From assembly GCF_046630445.1 (NCBI RefSeq), contig NC_092336.1, positions 294,987,501 through 295,051,500 of the forward strand: 64,000 nucleotides of DNA. The letters run 5' to 3'. A model generated the notes under the pieces. It was given only the letters and a program-made list of their open reading frames with translations, was not told where the DNA came from and did no database searches. Position 1 is the stretch's first letter. Every line of letters begins with the position of its first letter. Source of the DNA: Rutidosis leptorrhynchoides (Eukaryota > Streptophyta > Magnoliopsida > Asterales > Asteraceae). Shown here piece after piece: positions 47,346-60,225 of this stretch. The position numbers and the translations under genes were made by a program.

Positions 47346-49403
47346 GAGCGTTGCTTGTCCTCAAGCAATATCGTCTTGAAATACTAGAATCACTTTTTTA
47401 TTCTTCACACTTTGTACATCAGTGATTTCTATACGGCGGTATAAACAATGGTAGTAACGATATGGTTTACAGTCCCACATGACTATAAAAATTTAGATCC
47501 ATTAAGGAAATTGGATCTTTATGAAAACATTTGATCTTTTGAAAATTAAATCTAGTTTTTACCCTAGATAAGTTTTCCGGAATAACCCTTTACCGGTGTT
47601 TGCAAAATATTTTTGTGGGTTTGGTGGGTTTCAGATTTGAAAATTTTAGCTCAAAACTTGCGGTTTTGTGTCACCCACTTGCTAACCTTGTATTTGGAAA
47701 GCAACACGTCCAGTTTACTTGTCCCGTATATTACCTTTCGGCAAACTACCGTCCGGTTTTAAAGGAAAGCGTTGAACAAGCAACTGTTTAAGGCAATGTC
47801 CCGTGACATGCTTTTGATTATGGTCTATAACGTGTCGGACGCAATTACTATCCTTGGTAGGAGCAATAGTAAAGCTCACCCTTATAATTTGTCGGTCTGG
47901 CACAAGGTCCTGTCTTTGACCATGCTATGCAACCACCGTTCTTACGGTTGACACCCGATTTAATTCAGGTGACCTAATGAATTCCAGGTGAATTCCTAGG
48001 ATTTTACGTTCAATGGTAATGAACGCATTGAAAATAGGGTTTTCAGAAAACAAATCGGTTTGTATTTTTGATCAAAATATTTTCTCGTTCAAACTCGAGT
48101 TTAGATATCATTGAATTCCATGAGTTTGAATTCTCAATCTTTAAGGTCAATCTCAAGGATTGAGTAATATCAGGCTTAAAAGCTGATTTTTAATCTTTAA
48201 GGAGATTATCCTTTCTGGGGATCTGATTCATTAGTCTTATCAAGCTAATTTGCACGGTGCCCCCCCCATTGTACGAGATAAATCCTTCTCATGGTTAGGA
48301 TAAATCTGACCACTTGGCGACCCTGTTTAATGCTGAGGTCCGTGGATTTCCAGCTGATTTTAGTGATGACTTTTCTAGATTTTTCGTCAACCTACAGCTG
48401 GTCTGGACGACAACTTCATGATCTAAATCAAGAAGCGCGTGTCTTTTTCGGAAGACTTTACTTCCTTTTAATGATGGAATTGATTCATCGTGTAGATCCA
48501 TCTCTTCTTTTCTTTCATCGGGTAAAACAGTTTAGTTTAGTTCAAAGCAAAAGTATTTTCAGTTATTTGTTACAAATATATGTGGCATATGTTTAAAATA
48601 ACTTGGTAAATTTTCCCACACTTGGCTTTTTATTTTTTTCTTTTTATCGTCCTCTATTCCATTTTAAATGAATTTTAACATTTTAGTTTGTTTCTCAATT
48701 TATGTCCTTTCCTAGGTAACAATAATTTCGGTGTTAAAACCTAGTTTTATCGTTCATAAATATGTATAAACATGATTTTGAATTCATTTAATTGAAAATT
48801 TTTACTAGAATTGGGTAGTCAGTATATAAGACTAGTGCTGTTCTTTTTTATCAGAGAGCACTAGATTCTAATACAACTACTGCTTTACTAGTATTTTAAT
48901 GGTAACCAAGTGTTTAATAAAAATTTTTAAAATCCGAAAGAATTTAACCCCTTCCCACACTTAAGATCTTGCAATGCCCTCATTTGCAAGAAATCAGTAA
49001 CAATTTAAATTATTGAGGGTGATTTGTGTGAAAATGATTAAATTTTTACCAAAGTTTCCAAATATATTGGCGTTTGTTTGCTGAATGATAAATGGTGCAC
49101 GTCATTTGTTCATTCCGTCTTGTTGTTATTTCACATATATTTTGGATCATTGTCGTCAAAATTACTTGCTTTTGCTGAACTTAATGCCAGTCTTTGAAAA
49201 TGCGTTGTTTTACCCTGTTGTGTACATAAGATAAACTGCAAACATATATACATATTTTTGAAGTTTGGTTTATTACCCCACATTCAAAAATTATTAAAAT
49301 CTAAGAATAAAAGTTAGATAATTATAAAAATGATTACAATATTAACAAAAGTATTAAACATATCAATAATTACATATTACAAAATAATAAAAATAAAAAG
49401 TAA
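47346..49403 (-). other. 3' noncoding region of element G
   Basis: 2 kb, AT-rich, no credible ORF. It shares blocks with the 3' regions of A and C, including the ctggtctggacgacaac block at 48399 (A at 1621) and cccacacttaagatc near 48953. Confidence 0.65.
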
Positions 49404-51419
49404 CTAAGGATGATATTGGTACCAATAGGGGTTCCACGCATAACCATAAGTGCTATAGAATGCTTCGGCAGGGTCATACGTAGGATATGGTGGCTGCATC
49501 TCTATCGACCAAGGAGGGAAGACGGGCTTCGGTGTAGGAATATAGTTTCTACCTATATGTTGGCAATGCGCTATGATCTGGTTCTGATGAACTTGCCAAT
49601 CTTCAAATGCTCTCTGTCTAGCATTTTCGTATTCCTGAGAAGCTATAAACCTATGCATTTCTTGCCCCCCTCCTACATTACCTTGTTCCTGGTTTCTCTC
49701 TACCTGTGGATGTCTACCATTGTATCGTACTGCGGCGTTGTTTCGCCGCTTCAACACTTTCGCACCATGGTATACATTTAAACCTATAGTGTCGCGGGGT
49801 TCTGGCTCTTCTACTAATAATCCCCCCCGACTTATATCCACACCGAGATATTCACCAATCAAAGTAATAAAAATACCACCTCCTATTATGCTATGTGGAC
49901 GCATCCCTCGAACCATAGCTGATAAATAATAACCCACACAATATGGTATACTTACAGCGCTGTGTGGGTCTCGAATACACATATGGTAAAACAAATCTTG
50001 TTCATTTACCTTTTCTTTGTTTTTACCCCTTTGTGTAATCGAGTTAGCTAAAAACCTATGTATTACTCTTAATTCGGCTCTATCTATATCCAAATAAGAG
50101 TAGTTTCCCCCTTTGAAACGGTGGTGGCTTGTCATTTGACTCCACACACCGTGTGTATCAAAATTTTCATCTATTTTCCTACCGTTTAGTATCAATCCTC
50201 TACAATCGGCAGACGCTAACTCCTCAGGCGTATATATACGTAAAGCCTGAGCCATGTCCAGTAAAGACATGTGGCGCATCGAACCGCCTAACAAAAATCT
50301 AATAAAAGAACGATCGGTTAAACTAGCTACCCGATCATTCAACTCTATACTACATAACAACTCTTCACACCATACTTTATATACAGGTCTGCGTATGGTG
50401 AATAAACATATCCAGTCATTAAAATAAGAATTACCATACCTCTGTACCAGTAATTCCCTAATTGGCCCGGCCAATTCTACAGCTTCCAAGGGTCCCCATT
50501 CTATGACCCTTGGTACCTCAACAACCTTGGAATGAAGAGTATGCAAACCCCGTTGATATTTTGGATAATCTATCCAAAGTCTGTCAAATCTCAGGTTAGG
50601 GTGCAACTGTTCCAAGTGCATATCTGAAAAGGTCATGACTGGATGAGGTACATCCTGCTTGTAGTAGTTATCTACCTCCTGTTGTTCCAAGTTCTCAGCA
50701 GGAGCATGACGGGCTTGGGATGAAGATTCACCCCTTTCATTCTGCAAAACACATCAAACACAAATTTTGTGCATCCAAATATGCATTAGTGTCAGCAAAA
50801 TCATCAATCAAAATAATTACAATGACATTATCAATTTATATCAAACTTAAGCTCATTTTCACATTTTTATCAAATCTACACTTTTTCAAATAAGCATATA
50901 CGAAAATTTTCGCCAAGTTCATAAGCATTCAACTCAAATAACATGTCAAAATAATCATTACTAGAAAATAAACAAGTCTCAAATGGCATTATCTTTCAAA
51001 AATCAAGTTCATGAATTTTGGACTTGAAAAAGTCCACTTTAATTCTCAAAATCATGTTTAGGCTCAAAGTTTGGATCATTTAACTACCTAGACATGTTAC
51101 ACTACTTAATTTAGCAACAATTCATGACAAAAATCGGCCATAACCTGTTTATATCAAAAAGCCCCAAATTGCTCAAGAACACAAACCCTAGATTCTAAAG
51201 ATTTTGAAGTTTTTGGCTTCAAATCATGTTAACAAGCATCAATCTAGGTTATACATGCATAATATACTAACAATTTAACACTAATTACACTAAAAATTAA
51301 CAAAATTCAAATTATGAAAATATGCTCAAGAACACACTAAAATTCGGATTTAAAGGTGATTTGGGGTGTAATTGTACCTGTTTTCTTGAGTAGTTCCTAG
51401 ATATCATCCTTCTCAACAT
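49404..51419 (-). CDS. ATHILA ORF-1-like protein of element G, predicted two-exon gene
   Basis: Protein of unknown function in the env position. Exon 2 (50741-49404) is open for 445 codons but has no ATG near its beginning. Upstream, TTTTGCAG/AAT is an acceptor. Exon 1 at 51419-51378 starts with ATG and encodes 14 mostly basic residues ending in a CAG/GTACAATT donor, phase 0, giving about 459 residues. Motifs: MTFSDMHLEQLHP, IEWGPLEAVELAGP, FIRFLLGGSMRHMSLLDMAQALRIYT, DPHSAVSIPYCVGYYLSAMVRG, and a Tyr/Pro-rich tail. Same family as the ORF1 of C. No signal peptide or membrane span is evident, so membrane fusion is not supported. A palindrome pair and UTR-like sequence lie just upstream. Confidence 0.72.
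50742..51377 (-). other. Predicted intron in ORF1 of element G
   Basis: 636 bp, AT-rich, donor GTACAATT and acceptor TGTTTTGCAG on minus. Phase 0, as in element C. Confidence 0.6.
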
Positions 51420-51582
51420 GATTGTAGTGAAAAATTTGAAGATTAACGGTGAAAAATTGAGATTTTTGGGGGTGAAATTCGTGGGTTTTCGGGTTCTGTT
51501 CGAGCTGTATTTGGGTGTTTATGTGTGTGTGAGAGTGATCAGTTCGAGCAGCTAGTTTTATTTTTTTTCTGTAATTTTGTCC

Positions 51583-51630
51583 CTCCGCGAGTCGCGGAGG
51601 TTTTCACTTAAAACTCCGCGAGTCGCGGAG
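51583..51630. promoter_or_regulatory. CpG palindrome pair upstream of ORF1 (G)
   Basis: Two perfect copies of ctccgcgagtcgcggag at 51583-51599 and 51614-51630, 31 bp apart; the first extends to 19 bp. They lie 164-211 bp upstream of the ORF1 ATG, with 5'-UTR-like sequence between. A T-rich run (51634-51679) adjoins. Confidence 0.7.
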
Positions 51631-51631
51631 T

Positions 51632-51668
<37 letters not shown>

Positions 51669-51679
51669 TTTTTTTTTTT

Positions 51680-52630
51680 AATAATCTTTAACTTATAAAA
51701 CAATTAAGAAATTAATTTTAAAATTTTGTTTCTCTTGTTATTTAGGACGAGGTCGTTTCGGATCGATGTCCTAGTCCGTCCCTCGACAAAATTTTAAAAT
51801 TTGTCTTTTTGTAGCGATTGTTTTAAAAGCTAAGATTTTTGGGTTTTTTAATGTTTTTGGCATACTTTAAATCAACAAGATTAAAAATATTGATAATAAA
51901 AGTTCTCGTCCCTTCCTCGGGTAAAGCAATTTCGGTTCAAAGACCTAGTCTTCAACTTACGACGAATTTTAAAAATCATATTTTTAACTTAATGAGATAA
52001 AGTAAATTTTTGTTTTTAAATTCACACAACTTAAATATAAAATTCAAAATTAAAATTAAAAATTCACACCAAACTCAAAATTTAAAATGCATAAAATTAA
52101 AAATTAATATTTTAAAAATTAAAAATTCAAACCAAACTTAATTTAAAAATTTATAAATTCATACCAAACTTATATTAATTTTTCAAATATTTACAATTTT
52201 AAAAATATTGTTTTTATAAAGTTTACAATATTAATTTAAGGTTTAAATATTAAGATTAAAAACATAATAAAAATAAAATTAAAAATCTTTTTGTCTTTTT
52301 ATCCCACTTTAATCAATCAAATATTATCAAAAATATGCGCCCCTCTTTTCGGTAAAGTAATTTCGGTTCCAAGACCTAATTTAACTCATGACGAATTTTT
52401 GAAATATTTTGGGTTGATTGATTAAAGATATTTATACCTTAAGAATAAACGTTAAATTTCGCAGTGATGTAATAAATTTTTGAAAGATATCAATAATTTC
52501 GGTCGCCAAACCTAATTTTATTTAATACCAATTTAATACTTTTTAGCGAACAAATTAGCGTTTATTATCAAAAGGTTAAAAATAAAAATAAAAATAAAAA
52601 CTGTACAGACATACCTGTGAAATAGATTTC
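51680..52630 (-). other. AT-rich spacer between the zinc-knuckle ORF and ORF1
   Basis: No ORF. Contains iterated aaattaaaaattca-like sequence (52030-52160) and repeated ggtaaagcaatttcggtt phrases (near 51921 and 52351). A strong donor-like CACAG/GTATGTC (minus) at about 52615 directly follows the zinc-knuckle ORF, so a longer spliced transcript is possible. Confidence 0.5.
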
Positions 52631-53047
52631 TTAGTTATATGATCTATTATATTCATAAGATAGTCGGTTTAATTGGTCTTCCATGGCTGCATAGGCGTAA
52701 CCTCGAGCATTCATTGTCTTTTCTTCTAAACATATGAACGGTCCGTCTCTGCATAAAGTAACAAATTCGGTATTTGAATAGGTTTGATTATTTGAACATT
52801 TACCTCCATGTGACCATTTTCCGCATTTGTGACATTTTTCTAGGTGTCGTGCTCTTCTTTTCGCTGCGGATTTTGATTTTCCTTTACCAAATTGTAACTT
52901 ATTATCTTCGCATCTGGATCCTTTTCTAACTCCGTCCATTCTTTCTCTGATTACTGATACTAATTCACTCGGGAGTATGTCATTATTACGTTTAGTGATC
53001 AAAGCGTGTAGCATTAGACCATGGTTTAGTTCACAGGCAGTCTTCAT
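52631..53047 (-). CDS. Small basic zinc-knuckle protein of element G (138 aa)
   Basis: ATG at 53047, about 170 bp downstream of the gag-pol stop and before ORF1. A Lys/Arg-rich stretch (GKGKSKSAAKRRARHLEK, about 54-71) is followed by CHKCGKWSHGGKC (CX2CX4HX3C, about 73-85), a near-canonical zinc knuckle. The C-terminal half has no motif I recognise (LCRDGPFICLEEK). It is separate from the Gag knuckle inside the polyprotein. Nucleic-acid binding is plausible; the role is unknown. Elements A and C have no counterpart in the window. Confidence 0.6.
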   Translation of the reverse strand: MKTACELNHGLMLHALITKRNNDILPSELVSVIRERMDGVRKGSRCEDNKLQFGKGKSKSAAKRRARHLEKCHKCGKWSHGGKCSNNQTYSNTEFVTLCRDGPFICLEEKTMNARGYAYAAMEDQLNRLSYEYNRSYN

Positions 53048-53219
53048 TTCGTAAAAACCTAAAAAAAATAAAAATTCAGAATGGGGGGAGAAGACTAGTT
53101 CTTTAGGGTCTGCTAGGGAAAGACCATACGTGTTCCATTTTCGAGAACTACACGAAAACAGACAATCTAACTCTAACAGAAATATATATTATCCTTTAAA
53201 GACTTGATTCTCCCCACAC

Positions 53220-56200
53220 TTAGTTAGCTGTGGTGTCGAAATTGTGATTAACTTCGTTGTCGACTTCCATCGGACCCTGTATGTAATGTTTAACTCTGTG
53301 ACCATTAACTTTAAATTCAATCCCATTTGAATTTATTAATTCTATCGTTCCGTATGGGAAAACTCTTTTGACTATAAATGGTCCAGACCATCTTGATTTC
53401 AATTTTCCAGGAAATAGCTTGAATCGTGAATTGAAAAGAAGAACTCTGTCTCCTTCTTTAAATTCTTTTGAACTTCTGATTCTTTTATCATGCCATTTCT
53501 TCGTTCTTTCTTTATATATTAACGAATTCTCGTATGCTTCATGTCTTAATTCTTCTAATTCGTTTAGTTGACTTAATCGTAGACGTCCGGCTTCATGTAA
53601 ATCAAGATTACATGTCTTCAAAGCCCAAAATGCTTTGTGTTCAATTTCTACTGGAAGATGACATGCTTTTCCATAAACAAGTCTAAAAGGTGTGGTTCCA
53701 ATTGGAGTTTTGTAGGCTGTTCTAAAAGCCCAGAGTGCATCCTCCAATTTAATGGACCATTCCTTCGAATTTGATCCTACGGTTTTCTCTAGAATACGTT
53801 TTAAAGCTCGGTTAGTATTTTCAACTTGTCCACTTGTTTGTGGATGATATGCGGTGGAGATTTTATGAGTTACTCCATATCTTTTAAGAACTTTCTCAAG
53901 TTGATTATTACAGAAATGAGTACCCCGATCACTTATTAAAGCTTTCGGTGTTCCAAACCTTGCAAAAAGACGTTTTAAAAAGTTGACTACAACTCGTGCA
54001 TCGTTTGTTGGGAGAGCTTGTGCTTCCGCCCATTTAGATACATAATCAATGGCTACGAGTATATATAGATTATTTTGAGATTTTGGAAATGGACCCATAA
54101 AGTCAATACCCCAAATGTCAAATACTTCACATACTTGGATGACATTTTGTGGCATTTCATCACGTTGACTTATTTTTCCGGCCCTTTGACATGCATCACA
54201 GGATTTGCAAAGAAGGTGTGCGTCTTTGTAAATTGTAGGCCAATAGAATCCAGCTTCATAAACTTTTCTTGCTGTTAGTTGAGGTCCATAATGCCCTCCT
54301 GTTGGTCCTGTGTGACAATGGTTTAAAATTTTACTAGCTTCATCTCCAAATACACATCGGCGTATTATTCCATCGGGACAACTTTTAAACAGATGTGGAT
54401 CTTCCCAGAAATAGTGTTTTATATCACTGAAGAATTTCTTTCGTCTTTGGTATGATAATCCTTTTTCAAGGAATCCACAAACTAAGTAGTTTGCATAGTC
54501 TGCAAACCATGGGATTTTTTTATAATCTATCTTCAATAGATATTCATCAGGAAAGTTGTCTTGTATGGCTGATTCATTCAGAACTTCTAATTCGGGATTT
54601 TCAAGACGAGAAAGATGATCAGCGGCGAGATTTTCTGCTCCTTTTTTATCTCGGATTTCAATATCAAACTCTTGTAAGAGTAAGATCCAACGGATTAATC
54701 TTGGTTTAGCATCTTGTTTTGAAAATAGGTATCTAAGAGCAGAATGGTCGGTATAGACCACCGTTTTTGCTAGAACGAGATATGATCGAAATTTGTCAAA
54801 AGCAAAGACAATAGCAAGGAGTTCTTTTTCAGTAGTTGTATAGTTCGTTTGTGCTCCTTGTAACGTCTTACTAGCATAATATATAGGTTGAAATCGTTTT
54901 TCAATCCTTTGTCCTAAAACGGCTCCCATTGCAAAATCACTTGCATCGCACATTAGTTCAAATGGTAGATTCCAATTTGGTGTTATCATGATCGGTGCAT
55001 TAGTGAGTTTTTCTTTAAGAATATTAAAAGATTTGATACACTCATCTGAAAAGATGAATGGCGCATCCTTTTCTAGGAGTTTATTCATAGGAGTGGCAAT
55101 TTTAGAAAAATCTTTTATGAAACGTCGGTAAAAACCGGCATGCCCTAGAAAACTCCTAACTCCTCTAACATTGGTGGGATGTGGAAGTTTAGCAATTACA
55201 TCTACTTTAGCTCTATCCACTTCAATTCCTTCTTTTGAAATTTTATGTCCAAGAACGATGCCTTCTTTAACCATGAAATGGCATTTCTCCCAATTAAGTA
55301 CTAGATTTGATTTTTCGCATCTAATTAGCATTCGTTCCAGATTAACTAGACATGATTTAAATGTATCCCCGAAGACTGAAAAGTCATCCATGAATACTTC
55401 CATGCATTCTTCTATCATGTCATGAAAAATCGCCATCATACACCTTTGAAAGGTTGCAGGGGCGTTGCAAAGTCCAAATGGCATGCGTTTGTAAGCAAAA
55501 GTACCATAAGGGCACGTGAATGTGGTTTTCTCTTGATCTTCGGGTGCTATTGGAATTTGAAAATATCCGGAAAATCCATCTAGGAAACAATAGTAACTAT
55601 TTCCGGCTAATCTTTCCAACATTTGATCTATGAAAGGTAAGGGAAAGTGATCTTTTCTGGTGGCGTCATTTAATTTTCTATAATCAATACATACACGCCA
55701 TCCTGTTACAGTCCTAGTAGGAATAAGCTCATTTTTCTCATTTGTGATGACAGTCATGCCACCCTTCTTAGGTACGCATTGAACTGGGCTTACCCATGGA
55801 CTATCAGAGATTGGATATATCAAACCTGCATCTAGCAGTTTAATAATCTCTTTCTTAACTACATCTTGCATATTAGGATTTAGTCTTCGTTGGCGTTGCA
55901 CATACGTTTTATGACCTTCTTCCATAAGGATTTTATGTGTGCAATACGAAGGACTTATTCCTTTAATATCATGAATCTTCCATGCAATAGCTGGTTTATG
56001 AGCTTTCAACACAGAAATGAGTTGTGATTTCTCATTTTCAGTAAGAGAAGACGATATTATTACAGGTAATTCAGATTCACCATGTAAATAAGCGTATTCC
56101 AAATGGTTTGGAAGTGGCTTTAACTCTAATTTCGGAGGTTCTTCTATCGATGATTTATATCGATATCTGTCTTCTTCTTTTAGCATTTGAATTTCTTCTG

Positions 56201-58820
56201 TTGTTGGTTCATATCCATTAGCTATAAGTGTAGCTAACATTTCAGCTTCTTCAATTGGTTCATTTCCTTCTCCTAAAGAACATTCTCCTGTTCCTTGTAA
56301 TTCTGGAAATTCTTCTAACAATTCTGCATGTGCATCTATAGTTTGAATATAATAACATGTATCATCTGCAGATTGTGGTTGTTGCATTGCTCTATCAACT
56401 GAAAAGGTAACACTCTCATCCTCTATACTTAGGGTCAGTTTCTTACCGAACACGTCTATCATTGCTTTAGCCGTGTTTAAGAATGGTCTTCCTAATATGA
56501 GAGGAACTTGAGAATCTTCTTCCATGTCCAAAACAACAAAATCTACTGGAAATACTAAAGTACCAACTTTAACTAGCATGTTCTCCATTATCCCTCTAGG
56601 ATATTTTATTGATCGATCGGCTAGTTGTATGCTTATTCTGGTTGGTTTCAATTCTCCAAGGTCTAGTTTAGCGTATAGTGAATACGGCATTAGATTTATA
56701 CTAGCACCTAAGTCAGCCAATGCTTCTATTGAACTAAGGCTACCCAGAAAACATGGAATTGTGAAACTTCCTGGATCAGATAATTTTTCTGGTATCTTAT
56801 TCAACAGCACTGCTGAACAATTTGCATTCATAGTAACAGCCGAGAGTTCTTCCATTTTCTTTCTATTCGTGATTAGATCTTTCAAGAATTTAGCATATCT
56901 TGGCATTCCTGAAATCACATCAATGAAAGGAAGATTTACATTTATCTGTTTAAACATATCCAGGAATTTGGATTGCTCGGCTTCAAGTTTTTCCTTCTTC
57001 ATTTTACTCGGGTAAGGAAGTGGTGGTTGGTATGGTTTAACATAAGGTTTAGCCTTAACTGTGTTATCTTCATTAACCTTTTCAACTACTGGTTCTTTTT
57101 CCTTATCAGGTTGTGGTTCTTGTGGAGTAGGAATAGTTTCATCAGAAGTTACAGGTATTTCAGGTGGTTTAAGTGTTGTACCACTTCTTGTGGTAATAGC
57201 TTTAGCTGTTTCATTCCGGGGGTTAGCATTTGTATCACTAGGTAAACTTCCCGGTTTTCTTTCACCTATTAACCTTGCTAGGTTACTTACTTCTTGTTCC
57301 AGATTTTGAATAGAAGCTTGTTGATTTCTAAATGCTTGAGCATTTTGTTCATTAGTTTGTTTTTGAGATGTGAAAAACTGCGTTTGAGTTTCAACTAGCT
57401 TCGTCATCATATCTTCTAAATTCGGCTTTTTATCATCGGTTTGTTGTGGTGGTTTGTTTTGAAAATTAGGTCTTTGCTGATTATAAGTATTGTTGGATAC
57501 TTGTTGATTGCTAGGACCTTGTTGGTTGTTGTATGGAATATTTCGGTTATAATTCTGGTTTTGATTATAGATCGGTCTTGGCGGTTGATAATTATTCTGA
57601 TAATTATTTCCAGGCCTTTGGTTTATGTATGAAATATTCTCTCTTTGTTCCATTGTTAATTCAATATTGAGACAATCTTTTGTCAAATGTGGTCCTCCAC
57701 ACTGCTCACAACTAATTCGTATAGCATGAATATCTTTAGTCATCTTTTCCATTCGTCTCTCGAAAGCATCTATCTTTGCGGAAATGGAATCTAAGTCATG
57801 GCTAGAATCGGCTCTAGCTGCTTTAGATGATCTAATGATGTCTTTTTCTTGGTGCCACTCATGTGAGTGGGAAGCAGTATTATCAATAATTTTGTAAGCA
57901 TCAGTTTCGGTTTTCTTCATAATCGAACCACCAGCTGCTATATCTATGTCTTTTCTTGTAGTGATGTCGCATCCTTGGTAGAATATTTGTACTATTTGAC
58001 AGGTGTCTAAACCATGTTGCGGACATCCTCTTAATAACTTTCCATATCTTGTCCACGCCTCATATAGAGTTTCATTTGGCTTTTGTGTGAACGTAACAAT
58101 TTCTGCTTGAAGTCTTACGGCTTTAGATGCAGGAAAAAATTGTTTAAGAAATTTGTCAATTAAAACGTCCCATGTATCAATCGCCCCTTCAGGTAACGAT
58201 TCCAACCAATCTTTGGCTTCTCCCTTTAAAGTCCAGGGAAATAACATGAGATATATCTGTTCATCCTCCACTTCTCGGATTTTAAATAGTGTGCAGATCC
58301 TATTAAAGGTACGTAGATGTTCATTTGGATCTTCCTTCGGCGCACCACTAAATTGGCATTGATTAGTCACCATGTGTAGAATTTGTCCTTTGATTTCATA
58401 ATCTGGCGCATTAATGTCTGGATGAGTAATTGCGTGACCTTGGCCAGTGCGTTTAGCTCTCATTCGGTCTTCCATACTTAAAGGTTCCAGATTCTCCATA
58501 ATTGAATTTGTTGACTTGGTATCACCGAATGATTCTGATTTAATAGTTCGTTCCTCAACAATCTCTGTTTGAATGATTGGTGGTTCCGGAGGAAAGTTTA
58601 ATGGTTCAGGATCTACGAACCGTTCCTGAATATTTTCTGGATTCTCAATTGTGAGGTTTGTTTCAAAAACTGGATTATCGGAAATTTGAACTGAAGTACT
58701 TGGTCGACTGGATGACGATTCTAAAGAAAAATCAACGGCGGTTATATTTGTTAAACGATGTCTTGATCGAGTTACAGGTGGTGAACGTACAAAAGGTGAT
58801 GAACGTCTTGCTCGGTGCAT
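53220..58820 (-). CDS. Intact Athila gag-pol polyprotein of element G (1866 aa)
   Basis: Encodes all enzymes for retrotransposition in one frame without a stop. Gag about 110-320; zinc knuckle [13 protein letters not shown] about 371-383; Gln/Asn-rich linker 395-455; protease DLGAS 703-707; RT about 990-1230 with FMDD at 1143-1146; RNase H about 1287-1405 with acidic residues in MCDAS and YTDHS; integrase zinc-binding region 1501-1544; catalytic D1573, D1631 and E1667 (D-D-35-E spacing kept); then a C-terminal extension without a chromodomain, as usual for Athila. The ATG at 58820 adds a basic N-terminus ([15 protein letters not shown]) that element A lacks. All key residues checked are present, so it may still be active. 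Confidence 0.93.
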   Translation of the reverse strand: MHRARRSSPFVRSPPVTRSRHRLTNITAVDFSLESSSSRPSTSVQISDNPVFETNLTIENPENIQERFVDPEPLNFPPEPPIIQTEIVEERTIKSESFGDTKSTNSIMENLEPLSMEDRMRAKRTGQGHAITHPDINAPDYEIKGQILHMVTNQCQFSGAPKEDPNEHLRTFNRICTLFKIREVEDEQIYLMLFPWTLKGEAKDWLESLPEGAIDTWDVLIDKFLKQFFPASKAVRLQAEIVTFTQKPNETLYEAWTRYGKLLRGCPQHGLDTCQIVQIFYQGCDITTRKDIDIAAGGSIMKKTETDAYKIIDNTASHSHEWHQEKDIIRSSKAARADSSHDLDSISAKIDAFERRMEKMTKDIHAIRISCEQCGGPHLTKDCLNIELTMEQRENISYINQRPGNNYQNNYQPPRPIYNQNQNYNRNIPYNNQQGPSNQQVSNNTYNQQRPNFQNKPPQQTDDKKPNLEDMMTKLVETQTQFFTSQKQTNEQNAQAFRNQQASIQNLEQEVSNLARLIGERKPGSLPSDTNANPRNETAKAITTRSGTTLKPPEIPVTSDETIPTPQEPQPDKEKEPVVEKVNEDNTVKAKPYVKPYQPPLPYPSKMKKEKLEAEQSKFLDMFKQINVNLPFIDVISGMPRYAKFLKDLITNRKKMEELSAVTMNANCSAVLLNKIPEKLSDPGSFTIPCFLGSLSSIEALADLGASINLMPYSLYAKLDLGELKPTRISIQLADRSIKYPRGIMENMLVKVGTLVFPVDFVVLDMEEDSQVPLILGRPFLNTAKAMIDVFGKKLTLSIEDESVTFSVDRAMQQPQSADDTCYYIQTIDAHAELLEEFPELQGTGECSLGEGNEPIEEAEMLATLIANGYEPTTEEIQMLKEEDRYRYKSSIEEPPKLELKPLPNHLEYAYLHGESELPVIISSSLTENEKSQLISVLKAHKPAIAWKIHDIKGISPSYCTHKILMEEGHKTYVQRQRRLNPNMQDVVKKEIIKLLDAGLIYPISDSPWVSPVQCVPKKGGMTVITNEKNELIPTRTVTGWRVCIDYRKLNDATRKDHFPLPFIDQMLERLAGNSYYCFLDGFSGYFQIPIAPEDQEKTTFTCPYGTFAYKRMPFGLCNAPATFQRCMMAIFHDMIEECMEVFMDDFSVFGDTFKSCLVNLERMLIRCEKSNLVLNWEKCHFMVKEGIVLGHKISKEGIEVDRAKVDVIAKLPHPTNVRGVRSFLGHAGFYRRFIKDFSKIATPMNKLLEKDAPFIFSDECIKSFNILKEKLTNAPIMITPNWNLPFELMCDASDFAMGAVLGQRIEKRFQPIYYASKTLQGAQTNYTTTEKELLAIVFAFDKFRSYLVLAKTVVYTDHSALRYLFSKQDAKPRLIRWILLLQEFDIEIRDKKGAENLAADHLSRLENPELEVLNESAIQDNFPDEYLLKIDYKKIPWFADYANYLVCGFLEKGLSYQRRKKFFSDIKHYFWEDPHLFKSCPDGIIRRCVFGDEASKILNHCHTGPTGGHYGPQLTARKVYEAGFYWPTIYKDAHLLCKSCDACQRAGKISQRDEMPQNVIQVCEVFDIWGIDFMGPFPKSQNNLYILVAIDYVSKWAEAQALPTNDARVVVNFLKRLFARFGTPKALISDRGTHFCNNQLEKVLKRYGVTHKISTAYHPQTSGQVENTNRALKRILEKTVGSNSKEWSIKLEDALWAFRTAYKTPIGTTPFRLVYGKACHLPVEIEHKAFWALKTCNLDLHEAGRLRLSQLNELEELRHEAYENSLIYKERTKKWHDKRIRSSKEFKEGDRVLLFNSRFKLFPGKLKSRWSGPFIVKRVFPYGTIELINSNGIEFKVNGHRVKHYIQGPMEVDNEVNHNFDTTAN

Positions 58821-60200
58821 TCACTGAATATCCTATTAGTTTTAAAAAGGAAAGAAAAATTATAATAAGTTATCCAATCAATAGACTTTTCTGATTTTGC
58901 CCACGTTTCGAATAGCCAAAAGATGCAGCAGAGGGGCAGGATTCGTTTGGTCTCAATATAATTGAGTACTGTTTGGCTCCAATAACCCGGTCCACGTACA
59001 AATCCAACTATTACTACGAACCAGAAAATTTTGATGTCTATTAATTTAACCACTCAAAATAAATTTTCGTAATTTTAAGAAATTTAGATAAGAAGTAGAA
59101 AAAATTCTATGTCCTAAAAACTAGGATGGCGAGAAATAAGAAAGACAAAGAGTTCGTCGCAAAAGGTCGAAAAAGAAAAATGATTGAAAAATAAAAGGTG
59201 ACGGAAAAATAAAAGAAACTTATAAAAACTTAAAAATACTTAACTAATTTAACCTTATTACTACAACTAACTTAAAATTATAATCGCAAATTGAAATTAC
59301 TAATTGGAATGATAATTGATACATAGTAAAAGGTCTAAAAATATTAAAACTTACAAGAGAAACTAAATCCCAAATGGAAATAACTTAAAAAGAAACTAAT
59401 ACTTAAAAAGGCGTCGCAAAATTCTAAAGCACCTAAATCTTAGTCTAAAGAAAAAGCACTTAAGGAATTCTACGGCAAAGCCTAAAAATATAGGAGTAAA
59501 AATAACTATAGCTAAAACTAAGTTTAAAATTAATTATGAGCTAAAAAAAATACAAATATTACGCTACAATGATTAAAAAGGTACAAAATATAAAAATATA
59601 CAAAAAGTTGTAAAAAGTACAAAAAATATTATTTTTATATTATTTATTTAATAAAACTACTAATTTTACAATTTAATTAAACTTATTTAAACTAAATACA
59701 TAAATTAAATAAAAATAAAACTTAAAACTAATAATAATAATAATAATAATAATGTTTAAATAATAATAATAAATAATAACCCGTGATTAATGCGGTTTTA
59801 GGGTTTTGTCCGTGTGTCAGAGGGTCTCCGCGAGTCGCGGCAATTAAAGAGGAAAACCCCGCGAGTCGCGGGGTTCAGAAAAACAGTTGACAGGTTTCAC
59901 TTTTTACGCGTTTTTCTTTATTTTTTTTTTTTTTTTTTTTCGTTTTTTTTTTCTGTTTTTAGTTTAAATAAACGATTTTTAATAAAATTTATATTTTTAT
60001 AAATTAAAATAAAGATAAAGAAACTTATAAAACTTAAATATTTAACAAAATCCTAAAAATACTTATATTTTTGTTTTTCTTTTTATATTTTTGAATATTT
60101 AAAACGTATTTTTACAAAAACGAATTTTAATAAAAGTAAATAAAATTTTTTTTTTTTTTTTTATATTAGCGTTGCGCTTCCGGCTTTTAAGATGTTATTT
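58821..60200 (-). other. 5' leader of element G
   Basis: 1.4 kb, AT-rich, alignable in patches with the leader of A. Contains a palindrome pair (59826-59873) and a T-rich run at 59921-59951. No ORF of note. Confidence 0.6.
59826..59873. promoter_or_regulatory. CpG palindrome pair in the G leader
   Basis: ctccgcgagtcgcgg at 59826-59840 and ccccgcgagtcgcgggg at 59857-59873, 31 bp apart. Both share the CGCGAGTCGCG core of the LTR and ORF1-upstream pairs; the second has compensating changes on both arms (CC/GG for CT/AG). Confidence 0.65.
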
Positions 60201-60217
60201 CCCCGGCAGCGGCGCCA
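60201..60217 (-). other. Primer-binding site (tRNA-Asp type), element G
   Basis: Minus reads TGGCGCCGCTGCCGGGG, identical to A and the left C copy. Eight bases separate it from the LTR, against six in A and C. Confidence 0.88.
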
Positions 60218-60225
60218 AAAATACT

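Noticed and set aside
46736-47347. Two ORFs repeated exactly at 61625-62239
   Set aside because: They are duplicated because they lie in the two LTRs of G; they cover promoter sequence and have no protein features.
49404-51419. Classical envelope glycoprotein
   Set aside because: The ORF is in the env position, but no signal peptide, membrane span or fusion-peptide-like segment is visible; it matches the ATHILA ORF-1 type instead.
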